In this document: positions 1 to 6,385 of the stretch, piece by piece | Layout: each line of letters starts with the position of its first letter | How positions within the stretch are numbered: the first letter of the stretch is position 1 | Assembly (NCBI GenBank): GCA_030637065.1 | Contig: DAOVVQ010000091.1 | Span: forward strand, 1-12,302 | DNA from: Planctomycetota bacterium | Lineage (GTDB): Bacteria > Planctomycetota > Phycisphaerae > Sedimentisphaerales > Anaerohalosphaeraceae | Direction: 5' to 3' | Length of the DNA: 12,302 bases | Notes under the pieces: model-generated | Database searches by the model: none | Told to the model about the DNA's origin: nothing | The model's input: the letters and a program-made list of their open reading frames with translations, nothing else | Program-made: the position numbers and the translations under genes

Positions 1-535
1 GGAGCGAACTGATCGGCTTTCCGGTAAGCTCAAAGACCTCCAGGGCCCGGATGATCCTGCGCTGCTCGTTGGGATGGATCCGCTCAGCGGCCTGCGGATC
101 GGCCTTGGCGAGCCTGGAATGCAGGTTTTTGCTACCGTCAGCTTCGATTTCCTGCTTGAGGCGCTCACGGATCTGCATATCCGCGGCTGGGCCCTCGAAC
201 AGGCCATACAGCATCGCTTTTATGTACATTGCAGTGCCTCCGACGGCGATAACGGGGCGGCCAGCGGCCTCGATCCGCCCTGCCGCTGTCTCAGTGAGGG
301 CGAGGAAGCGGTCCACACTGAAGGACTCGCTCGGCTCAGCGACGTCAATAAGGTGGTGCGGGACTTGCTGCCGTCGCTGGGCGGACGGCTTGGCAGTGCC
401 GATATCCATCCGGCGATAGACCTTCATACTGTCAACGCTGATGATCTCACCGCCCATCCGGCGGGCAAGCTCGAAGCCAAGAGCCCCCTTGCCGGAGCCG
501 GTAACGCCTAAAATCAATGTCCTCTTAGCCTGCAT
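1..535 (-). CDS. miaA: tRNA dimethylallyltransferase MiaA (N-terminal part, cut by left edge)
   Basis: MiaA transfers a dimethylallyl group from DMAPP to N6 of A37 in tRNAs that read codons beginning with U; it acts in the cytoplasm. Reading leftward from the ATG at 535, about 178 codons are open to the window edge (the family is usually around 300 residues). The start is MQAKRTLILGVTGSGKGALG, a P-loop at residues 10-17, followed by DSMKVYRRMDIGTAKPS (substrate-binding region), PHHLIDVAEPSESFSVDRF, GGTAMYIKAMLYGL and NEQRRIIRALEVFELTGKP, all in the family order. A GAGG lies about 11 nt upstream of the ATG. The residue after the P-loop lysine is glycine (Gly17) rather than the usual Ser/Thr, and the next is Ala. 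The gene is divergent from ispA, which shares its DMAPP substrate. Identity is firm; the C-terminal half is outside the window. Confidence 0.95.
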   Translation of the reverse strand, partial: MQAKRTLILGVTGSGKGALGFELARRMGGEIISVDSMKVYRRMDIGTAKPSAQRRQQVPHHLIDVAEPSESFSVDRFLALTETAAGRIEAAGRPVIAVGGTAMYIKAMLYGLFEGPAADMQIRERLKQEIEADGSKNLHSRLAKADPQAAERIHPNEQRRIIRALEVFELTGKPISSL

Positions 536-725
536 CCCGGTATAATCCTCGAATTATTGCTCTTGCGAATCGGCAAAAGCGGGTACAGGTACAACCTGCC
601 TTTCGTCAGAACGTACCAGTCCCCGTTTTTGCTGGCAACACATATTTATTGCTGTCCCTGGGCGGTAAAACGACTATAATATCACAAGTCGTGCAAATAA
701 GCCAAACTGGACTGGAAAGTGGCCA
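536..725. promoter_or_regulatory. Divergent intergenic region with candidate ispA promoter
   Basis: This 190-bp spacer separates the leftward miaA from the rightward ispA cluster and should hold promoters for both. On the + strand a perfect TATAAT lies at 675-680, about 45 nt before the ispA start. The best -35 match at ordinary spacing is poor (CTGTCC at 652-657, 17-nt spacer), and TTGCTG at 649-654 sits 20 nt away. A second TATAAT at 541-546 lies against the miaA start but has no convincing -35 partner. I see no terminator, riboswitch-like fold or small gene here. Confidence 0.4.
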
Positions 726-1649
726 ATGACTGACGAGATACCAACTGAAACTGATACTGCCTCTGGGGCTGACTTCGCCGCTGGGCTTGTTGAAAAGGCT
801 GCGGTCATCAACGAGACCCTTGGCGAGCTTGTCGACAGCCGGACCGAGATCCTGCCGCATCTGCGAAAGGCCATCAAGTACACTCTCGACGCCCCCGGCA
901 AGCGAGTTCGGGCGGCGATCGTGCTTTGGTCCTGCGAGATGGTGGCCGGTGAGATCAAGCCGGCTGCGAAGACGGCGGCGGCGGCGATCGAGATGGTCCA
1001 CACTTATTCGCTTGTTCACGATGACTTGCCGGCGATGGACGATGACGACACCCGCCGGGGCCAGCCGACATGCCACAAGGCCTTCGACGAACCGACGGCG
1101 ATCCTTACCGGCGATGCGCTGCTGACGCTGGCATTCGAGGTCTTAGCCGCGCACGTTGAGGATCCGGCTGTGGCTGTTCGGCTTATAAAGACGCTGGCCA
1201 AGGTCGCAGGGCCCGAGGGTATGATCGCCGGGCAAATGGCGGACCTTGCCAGCGAGAACACGGAGGCGACGCTTGGCGTGCTCAAGCAAATCCACATGAA
1301 CAAGACTGCGAAGATGTTTGCCGGTGCAGCGGCAATGGGCGCTGTCGCGGGCGGCGCTAACGATGACGAGATCGAGCACCTGCTCCAGTTCGGATTAAAG
1401 CTGGGGCTGGTCTTCCAGATAGCCGACGATATTCTCGATGTTTCCGGGACGACCGAGCAATTGGGCAAGACCGCCGGCAAGGATGCCGTTCAGGGCAAGG
1501 TGACGTATCCAGCAGTGGTAGGTCTCGACGAATCACGGTCAATCGCGGTAGAGATGACCGATAAGGCGATGCTGGCACTGTATATATTCGGCAAGAAGGC
1601 CGATCCGCTAAGGGGTCTGGCTGCCGCGCTATTGGACCGGACGCGATAG
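726..1649 (+). CDS. ispA: Farnesyl diphosphate synthase (polyprenyl synthetase family)
   Basis: The enzyme condenses DMAPP/GPP with IPP to make farnesyl diphosphate, precursor of undecaprenyl phosphate, quinone side chains and other isoprenoids; it is cytoplasmic. The protein has 307 residues, close to E. coli IspA. Visible motifs are GKRVRAA at 59-65 (IPP binding), the first aspartate-rich motif DDLPAMDDDDTRRG from D99 (DDxxxxD, with the two-residue insert of bacterial short-chain synthases), GQMADL near 169-174, the K-T pair in MNKTAKMF near 191-198, and the second aspartate-rich motif DDILD at 234-238, followed by GKTAGKD. The residues just before the first motif (HTYSLVHDD) match the E. 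coli FPP synthase pattern, which supports a C15 rather than a longer product. Start support is modest: GGAAAG lies a few bases upstream. The next gene begins 15 bp downstream, so the two are probably co-transcribed. Confidence 0.95.
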   Translation: MTDEIPTETDTASGADFAAGLVEKAAVINETLGELVDSRTEILPHLRKAIKYTLDAPGKRVRAAIVLWSCEMVAGEIKPAAKTAAAAIEMVHTYSLVHDDLPAMDDDDTRRGQPTCHKAFDEPTAILTGDALLTLAFEVLAAHVEDPAVAVRLIKTLAKVAGPEGMIAGQMADLASENTEATLGVLKQIHMNKTAKMFAGAAAMGAVAGGANDDEIEHLLQFGLKLGLVFQIADDILDVSGTTEQLGKTAGKDAVQGKVTYPAVVGLDESRSIAVEMTDKAMLALYIFGKKADPLRGLAAALLDRTR

Positions 1650-1664
1650 AGACAAGGCGGTGCG

Positions 1665-2516
1665 ATGCGGAAGAGTTTTTCGTTTGGTGTTTTAGCGGAT
1701 GTTCAGTATGCCGAGTCGGACTGCCGGGACGGGATGGACATGAGAGGCTCGATCGCGAAGCTCGCCGATTGCGTGGCGGAGTTTAACACGCGGGACCTTG
1801 AGTTTGTGATACAGTTGGGCGATTTTGTTAACGGCAATGAGGATGCCGAGGCGGCTGAGGCGGAGCTTGCCAGGGTGTTGGAGATATTTGGCCGGCTAAA
1901 GGCCGACAGTTGCCACGTGTTGGGCAACCATGATTTTTTTTCGTTTGACAGGAAGACAATGCTGGCAAAGCTCGGTATGGAACGGGCATATTACGATTTT
2001 GAGAGGGACAACTGGCGGTTCGTGGTGCTCGATGAGGTCGAGTTAGCGATTGGCGGCGGCTGGGGCGAGACGAGCGAGAATTACCGCCGCGGCAGAGAGA
2101 TTTTAGATGCCCTGATCAAGGATGACGCCGCCAACGCTCTGGAGTATAATGGGGCGATGGGCGCCAGCCAGATCGAGTGGCTAAATGGCATCCTCGGCGA
2201 TGCGGACGAAAGGAAACAGAAGGCGGTTGTATTTGGCCATCTGCCTCTTACGCCGGCTGGGGATAAGTATGATCTGTGGAACAGCGACGAGGTTATCGCG
2301 GTTCTTGAGTCGCACGAATGCACGGTCGCGTATATGAACGGGCACCGGCATCCGGGCGGATATAACGAACAAAACGGGATTTATTATGTAACAATTGAGG
2401 GTATGGTAACCGAGGACGCCGAGAACGCGTACGCGGTTGTCGATGTTTACGGCGATCGTATCGAAATAAAGGGATTCGGTTTGGTACCGTCCAGAACGCT
2501 TTCAATTGGCATTTAG
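1665..2516 (+). CDS. Metallophosphoesterase, ADP-ribose/CDP-alcohol diphosphatase type
   Basis: A 283-residue calcineurin-like phosphoesterase with the full set of metal-site motifs: DVQ at 12-14, GD at 52-53 (LGDFVNG), GNHD at 87-90, GH at 191-192, and GHRH at 226-229. The first motif is D-x-Q instead of the usual D-x-H. That substitution, together with FGVLADVQYAE and QLGDFVNG, resembles the manganese-dependent ADP-ribose/CDP-alcohol diphosphatases (ADPRM group), which cleave ADP-ribose, CDP-choline and CDP-glycerol. No signal peptide is visible, so it is probably cytoplasmic. AAGGCGG precedes the ATG. The gene lies 15 bp after ispA and 24 bp before dxs, implying co-transcription with isoprenoid genes. 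Substrate is unknown; a link to CDP-activated MEP intermediates is speculation. An eight-T run at 1934-1941 lies in the GNHDFF region, but the frame is intact. Confidence 0.85.
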   Translation: MRKSFSFGVLADVQYAESDCRDGMDMRGSIAKLADCVAEFNTRDLEFVIQLGDFVNGNEDAEAAEAELARVLEIFGRLKADSCHVLGNHDFFSFDRKTMLAKLGMERAYYDFERDNWRFVVLDEVELAIGGGWGETSENYRRGREILDALIKDDAANALEYNGAMGASQIEWLNGILGDADERKQKAVVFGHLPLTPAGDKYDLWNSDEVIAVLESHECTVAYMNGHRHPGGYNEQNGIYYVTIEGMVTEDAENAYAVVDVYGDRIEIKGFGLVPSRTLSIGI

Positions 2517-2547
2517 CAAGGAGCAGCGGATTTTCTCCGCATGATCA
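2517..2547 (+). promoter_or_regulatory. dxs ribosome-binding site with intervening hairpin
   Basis: A strong Shine-Dalgarno AAGGAG (2518-2523) follows the phosphoesterase stop codon. Between it and the first dxs ATG (2541) lies a perfect 5-bp inverted repeat, GCGGA (2526-2530) and TCCGC (2536-2540), with a TTTTC loop. Linear spacing to ATG 2541 is 17 nt and to the in-frame ATG 2547 is 23 nt, both too long. If the hairpin folds, the effective spacing to ATG 2547 is about 8 nt, which is ideal. An alternative pairing of GGAG (2520-2523) with CTCC (2535-2538) would hide the site. The folding is inferred. Confidence 0.45.
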
Positions 2548-4454
2548 TGGGTGAACTACTTGATAAAATAAACGGACCGAAGGATTTGCATCTGTTGTCG
2601 GTCGAGGAGCTGCAACTGTTGGCTGAAGAGGTGCGCGAGCATATTACGCATTCGGTCAGCCAGACGGGCGGCCACCTCGCCAGCAATCTGGGCATTGTGG
2701 AACTGACCATCGCCATGCACTACGTGTTCAACTTCAAAAAGGACCGCCTGCTATGGGACGTTGGCCATCAATGCTATGCGCATAAGATACTCACCGGCAG
2801 AAAAGAGCAGTTCGCCGGGCTGCGGCAGCGCGAGGGTATAAGCGGTTTTCCCAACCCGGCGGAGAGCGAATACGATGTGTTTTCCGTTGGCCATGCCGGT
2901 ACGTCGATAGCGACGGCTCTGGGTATGGCCTTAGGTTCGCAACAGAGCGGCACTGACGAAAAGATCGTCGCGCTGGTCGGCGATGCCAGTATCGTCAACG
3001 GCCTTTCGTTCGAGGCCCTCAATAACTTAGGGCTCGCCAAGAGGCAGCTTCTGATAATACTCAACGACAACTCGATGGCTATCGACGTTACGCAGGGTGC
3101 GATCGCTCGTTTTCTGTCGAAGGTCAGGCTCAGCCATACTTACGAGGATATTCGCCGCACGACGAGCAATATCATCGAGCATCTGCCGCTGATCGGCAAG
3201 CGTATGGAAGATGCGCTCGAGAATTTCAAGAAGACGCTGCGAATGGCCATTACGCGGAGCCGGCTGTTCGAGAGCCTGAACATTCCTTATTTTGGTCCCG
3301 TCGACGGTCACGACATTGCTTCGCTGATCAGTCTTTTTCGGGCGGTAAGTGAGTTCGGCCATCCTGCGATCCTGCATGTTTATACGAAAAAAGGCAAGGG
3401 TTTCACGCCGGCGGGCGACGATCCGCAGCGGTTTCATTCCACCGGCCCGTTTAAGATAAACGGCGACGAGACAAGCGTTACCAAGGGAGGGCGAACCTTT
3501 ACGCAGGCCTTTTCCGATGCCCTGGTCGAGGCAGCGGAGGCCGATGATCGCATCATTGCCCTTACCGCTGCGATGCCGGGCGGAACGGGGCTGACGGAAT
3601 TTCGCGAGCGTTTTCCCGAGCGATGCTATGATGTGGGTATCGCCGAAAGCGTGGCGGTCGATATTGCCGCTGGGATGGCCAAACAGGGACAAAAGCCGGT
3701 GGTCTGCATATATTCGACTTTCCTGCAGAGGGGCTATGACCAGATCTTCCAGGAGGTTTGCCTGCAGAATCTTCCCGTGATATTCTGCATTGACCGTGCC
3801 GGTCTGGTCGGCAGCGACGGCCCGACTCACCACGGCCTGATGGACATCGGTTTTCTGCGGGGGATGCCGAACCTTGTCATCACAGCCCCCTGCTGCGAGT
3901 CGGAGGTAAAGGCGGCACTTGCGTTTGCCCTGTCAAGCGACGGCCCCGTGGCGATTCGCTACCCCAAGGACACCGTGCCAAACGGCGACATCGAAGAGAA
4001 AGTCTGCAAGGTTCCTTTCGAGTCGGGCAAGAGCGTGACCGTCAGGCAAAGCGAAGGCAACGTCGTTCTCGTCGCGCTCGGGTCGATGCTTACCGAGGCG
4101 GTCAAGGCCGCTGACAAATTAGCTGAGATGGGTATCGATGTCGGCGTAATTAACGCACGATTTGCCAAACCCGTCGACGGGGAGATACTCGCCCTGCTTG
4201 ACGATAATAAGACTATAATAACCATAGAGGACCACAGCCTTGCCTGCGGTTTCGGCTCAGCCGTACTCGAACAGGCTGCGATAAGGGCTGCCGAAGGGCA
4301 AACCGCATCCGAAAAGACCGACCGCGGACAGATAATAATACTCGGTGGTCCGGATAAATTCATCGAAAGGGCCCCGCGAGACGCCCAACTGAGCGAAATC
4401 GGGATAAGCGCAGCAAAAATAGTAGAGACCGTCAGAAATCTGCCCGTGAGGTAA
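2541..4454 (+). CDS. dxs: 1-deoxy-D-xylulose-5-phosphate synthase
   Basis: Dxs condenses pyruvate and glyceraldehyde 3-phosphate to DXP using thiamine diphosphate, the first step of the MEP isoprenoid pathway (DXP also feeds thiamine and pyridoxal synthesis). The 637 residues match the family length. Visible are GGHLASNLG near 43-51, GHQCYAHKILTGR near 75-87, the ThDP motif GDASIVNG at 147-154 with LNDN at 174-177, FGPVDGHD near 251-258, the catalytic Glu369 in GIAES, YSTFLQRGYDQ at 391-401, DRAGLVGSDGPTHHG at 418-432, and IRYPK at 472-476. Two normally near-invariant spots differ: GDG is GDA (A149), and the AEQHAV signature reads AESVAV (368-373). Other expected active-site residues (H45, D148, E369, Y391, R397, D426, H431, R473) are present, so the enzyme is likely active. 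The start is either ATG 2541 or ATG 2547 (see the hairpin entry). The gene belongs to the ispA operon. Confidence 0.96.
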   Translation: MIMGELLDKINGPKDLHLLSVEELQLLAEEVREHITHSVSQTGGHLASNLGIVELTIAMHYVFNFKKDRLLWDVGHQCYAHKILTGRKEQFAGLRQREGISGFPNPAESEYDVFSVGHAGTSIATALGMALGSQQSGTDEKIVALVGDASIVNGLSFEALNNLGLAKRQLLIILNDNSMAIDVTQGAIARFLSKVRLSHTYEDIRRTTSNIIEHLPLIGKRMEDALENFKKTLRMAITRSRLFESLNIPYFGPVDGHDIASLISLFRAVSEFGHPAILHVYTKKGKGFTPAGDDPQRFHSTGPFKINGDETSVTKGGRTFTQAFSDALVEAAEADDRIIALTAAMPGGTGLTEFRERFPERCYDVGIAESVAVDIAAGMAKQGQKPVVCIYSTFLQRGYDQIFQEVCLQNLPVIFCIDRAGLVGSDGPTHHGLMDIGFLRGMPNLVITAPCCESEVKAALAFALSSDGPVAIRYPKDTVPNGDIEEKVCKVPFESGKSVTVRQSEGNVVLVALGSMLTEAVKAADKLAEMGIDVGVINARFAKPVDGEILALLDDNKTIITIEDHSLACGFGSAVLEQAAIRAAEGQTASEKTDRGQIIILGGPDKFIERAPRDAQLSEIGISAAKIVETVRNLPVR

Positions 4455-4568
4455 GGTTAAAAAATCAAAATGCAAAACCACAAATCAAAAATAAAAAACA
4501 AAATAATAGCCACAGAGTTTTGGGCGGCTTCAATTTATAGAACAGTACCAAGTTAAATGAGATGACAA
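4455..4568. repeat. A-rich left junction with imperfect direct repeats
   Basis: The spacer after dxs turns abruptly A-rich on the + strand. A 20-nt imperfect tandem unit occurs at 4461-4480 and 4481-4500 (15 of 20 positions match by eye), each copy containing AAATCAAAA. This is where G+C-rich dxs sequence gives way to the A+T-rich XRE-ImmA/PIN insert. The word GTTAAAAA at 4456-4463 recurs at 6332-6339 beyond the insert. No convincing -35/-10 pair or intrinsic terminator for dxs was found; TTTATA at 4534-4539 is the only -10-like element. Confidence 0.45.
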
Positions 4569-5786
4569 ATGCCAAGGGCTAAAGCAAACATAACACCTGA
4601 AGTGATTAAGTGGGCACGTGAGTCTTGCGGATACAGTGTTGAGGAGGCTGCAAGCAAGATTGAGCGGTCTGCCGATGAAATAGCGGCATGGGAAGAAGGG
4701 GATTTAAAACCGACCATTCCTCAGGCGCGCAAAGCCTCCGAAGTATATAAACGTCCCCTTGCAGTGTTCTTCTTGCCGGAACCGCCGGAAGACTTTCAAA
4801 CTCTTCGCGATTTCAGGAGACTGCCCTCAGATTACCCTCGGCAGTACAGCCCCCACTTGCACTTTCTGATACGACAAACTCAGGACAGACAGCAGTGGCT
4901 TAGAGATTATTTGAGGCTTGAAGAAATGTCCCCTGTGGACTTTGTCGGTTCTGCTAAATTGTCTGATAGTCCGTTAAAACTTGCAAAAGTAATACGGTCT
5001 GAATTAGACGTCTCAATTGACGAAGTGAAGAGGTGTAGTGGACCAGGCGAGGCTTTACGTCTTTGGATGAGCAAAGTCGAACATCTGGGTGTATTTGTTT
5101 TTCGAGGCGGCACATATACTTATGAGCAGATAAATGTTGTTGAGGCAAGGGGTTTTGCTTTGGCCGATGACTATGCGCCGTTCATATTCTTAAATGCACA
5201 GGACACAAAGTCGGGACAGATATTTACGCTTGTTCATGAACTTGTGCATTTATGGCTCAATGCTCCCGGTGTTTCCAATCTTATAGCCGCAAGGAGAATC
5301 ACTACCGATTCGGACCGCATAGAGATGTTCTGCAATGCTGTGACCGGTGAAATACTTGTTCCCCAAACATATTTCAGGCAACTTTGGCAAAAACAGCATG
5401 CAGGTACGCCTATTGATAAAGGTATCGAATCAAGTGCAAGACATTTTAATGTTAGCCGGGAAGTGATTGCTCGAAGGCTGCTTGACTGGGGAAAGATAAC
5501 CAGCAGAAAATACAGTGAATTGGCGAAAAAGTATGTGCAGGAATGGAAGGCTAATAAAAAACAGGAGAAGGAGCAACAGAAACAAAAGGACAGTGGTCCG
5601 GGGTATGGTGTTATAAAGGCGATGAATAACGGCTACTCTTATAGTAAACTCGTGATTAGTGCGTATCAGAGCGGCCAGTTGTCGGGGCGTGATACATCTA
5701 ATCTGCTTGGGATGAAACTTAATAATTTAGTGAAGGTTGCCAATGCCCTGCACGTTCCATTTGCAACAGCAGGCGGTGGCATATGA
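4569..5786 (+). CDS. XRE-family HTH plus ImmA/IrrE-type metallopeptidase protein
   Basis: A 405-residue protein with three parts. Residues about 8-60 form an XRE-type helix-turn-helix (GYSVEEAASKIERSADEIAAWEEG, then PTIPQARKASEVYKRPLAVFFLP), typical of the N-terminus of COG2856 proteins. Residues about 165-310 are an ImmA/IrrE zinc peptidase with HELVH at 223-227 and the likely third ligand Glu252 in EMFCNAVTGEILVP. After a Lys/Gln-rich linker (about 326-341) comes a C-terminal segment, 345-405, of small helices with no function I recognise. ImmA relatives cleave repressors or antitoxins; here repressor and protease are one chain, so self-regulated control of the downstream toxin-like gene is a reasonable inference. 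The Shine-Dalgarno is weak (GAG in the AAATGAGATGACA stretch). The stop overlaps the next start as ATGA, implying translational coupling. A+T-rich codon use suggests horizontal acquisition. Confidence 0.9.
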   Translation: MPRAKANITPEVIKWARESCGYSVEEAASKIERSADEIAAWEEGDLKPTIPQARKASEVYKRPLAVFFLPEPPEDFQTLRDFRRLPSDYPRQYSPHLHFLIRQTQDRQQWLRDYLRLEEMSPVDFVGSAKLSDSPLKLAKVIRSELDVSIDEVKRCSGPGEALRLWMSKVEHLGVFVFRGGTYTYEQINVVEARGFALADDYAPFIFLNAQDTKSGQIFTLVHELVHLWLNAPGVSNLIAARRITTDSDRIEMFCNAVTGEILVPQTYFRQLWQKQHAGTPIDKGIESSARHFNVSREVIARRLLDWGKITSRKYSELAKKYVQEWKANKKQEKEQQKQKDSGPGYGVIKAMNNGYSYSKLVISAYQSGQLSGRDTSNLLGMKLNNLVKVANALHVPFATAGGGI

Positions 5787-6262
5787 TTTATTGTCTGGAT
5801 GCCAATGTTTTTATTGAAGCGTGGAATAAATACTACCACAAGGATTTCTTTGGAGACTACTGGAGAAAACTGGATGACCTTGCCAAGGCGGAAGTTGTAT
5901 TCGCTACCGAGGAAGTAAAACGGGAAATAGACAAGATAGACGATGCCTTAAAAGAATGGTTGCGTGGGAGAGCGTATTTTTTCAGAAAGATTGATGATAA
6001 AGTTCAGGAGTGCCTTGAGCAGGTTTTCCGAGACCCTAAACATCGCAGATTAGTTGACAGCACAAAACAAAGGTCTATAGCTGACCCCTGGGTGATTGCT
6101 CACGCAATGGCAATGGATGCTGTGATTGTAACAAAGGAGCAGTTTGAAACCAATCAAACCAAGCGAATAAAAATACCAAATGTATGCGAGGCAATGGGAA
6201 TCGAATGGATTGACGACTTTGAGATGGTTAGACGACTTGGGATGCAGTTTAAGGTTTCATAG
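5783..6262 (+). CDS. PIN-domain protein, DUF4411 type, probable toxin partner
   Basis: A 159-residue single-domain protein. PIN-fold acidic positions are visible: D6 in MIYCLDANVFIEAWNKYY, E43/E44 and E48 in FATEEVKREID, D101 in the ADPWVIAHA stretch (100-108), and D112 before AVIVTKE. The N-terminal LDANVFIEAWN and the ADPWVIA block are the style of the DUF4411 branch of PIN proteins, often found next to XRE-ImmA proteins. PIN proteins are metal-dependent nucleases, and in toxin-antitoxin systems they usually cleave tRNA, rRNA or mRNA; the target here is unknown. It starts inside the stop codon of the upstream gene (ATGA overlap, 5783-5786), so the two form one translational unit. Family assignment is from motif recognition; the toxin role is inferred. 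Confidence 0.85.
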   Translation: MIYCLDANVFIEAWNKYYHKDFFGDYWRKLDDLAKAEVVFATEEVKREIDKIDDALKEWLRGRAYFFRKIDDKVQECLEQVFRDPKHRRLVDSTKQRSIADPWVIAHAMAMDAVIVTKEQFETNQTKRIKIPNVCEAMGIEWIDDFEMVRRLGMQFKVS

Positions 6263-6385
6263 TTACTCATCCATGCGGCTTCGTGGAAATGGTAAAATGT
6301 ATGTGATATTTGGCTGAAATGTTATAAAAAAGTTAAAAATAATTGGTATCGAGCCGATAATAAAGCTGTAGGTGACCGAAAGACA
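6263..6385 (+). promoter_or_regulatory. A+T-rich spacer, candidate nadK promoter and right island edge
   Basis: This 123-bp spacer holds the return from low to high G+C. TATAAA at 6323-6328 is a good -10 but has only a poor -35 (ATGTGA, 6301-6306). TTGGCT at 6310-6315 pairs with TAAAAA at 6334-6339 at 18-nt spacing. Either could drive nadK if read-through from the upstream operon is lost or altered by the insert. AGGTGA at 6370-6375 is the nadK Shine-Dalgarno, 10 nt before the ATG. No terminator hairpin follows the PIN gene. Confidence 0.3.

Larger units (their letters stand above)
4456..6340. mobile_element. Putative acquired low-G+C toxin-antitoxin-like island
   Basis: Two overlapping genes (XRE-ImmA and PIN/DUF4411-type) with their A+T-rich flanks interrupt the dxs-nadK neighbourhood. 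Base composition differs visibly from both sides: by hand count 20 G+C of 60 in 6121-6180 and 25 of 60 in 5221-5280, against 41 of 60 in nadK at 6901-6960. GTTAAAAA occurs at both edges (4456-4463 and 6332-6339) and could be a remnant of a target duplication, but it is short and low in complexity. No transposase, integrase or terminal inverted repeat is visible, so the means of entry is unknown and the boundaries are approximate. Confidence 0.4.

Noticed and set aside
51..511. Two overlapping + strand open frames of 122 and 145 codons
   Set aside because: They are antisense to the clear MiaA reading frame and show no protein-like motifs.
1934..1941. Run of eight T in the phosphoesterase gene, possible frameshift site
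   Set aside because: The frame continues intact through all downstream metal-binding motifs, so there is no sign of a programmed or mutational frameshift.
3027..3833. 268-codon open frame antisense to dxs
   Set aside because: It mirrors the well-supported dxs frame in G+C-rich DNA; low-complexity Arg-rich translation, no recognisable domain.
4455..4568. Possible CRISPR-like repeats in the A-rich spacer
   Set aside because: Only two imperfect adjacent units without spacers and no cas genes in the window.
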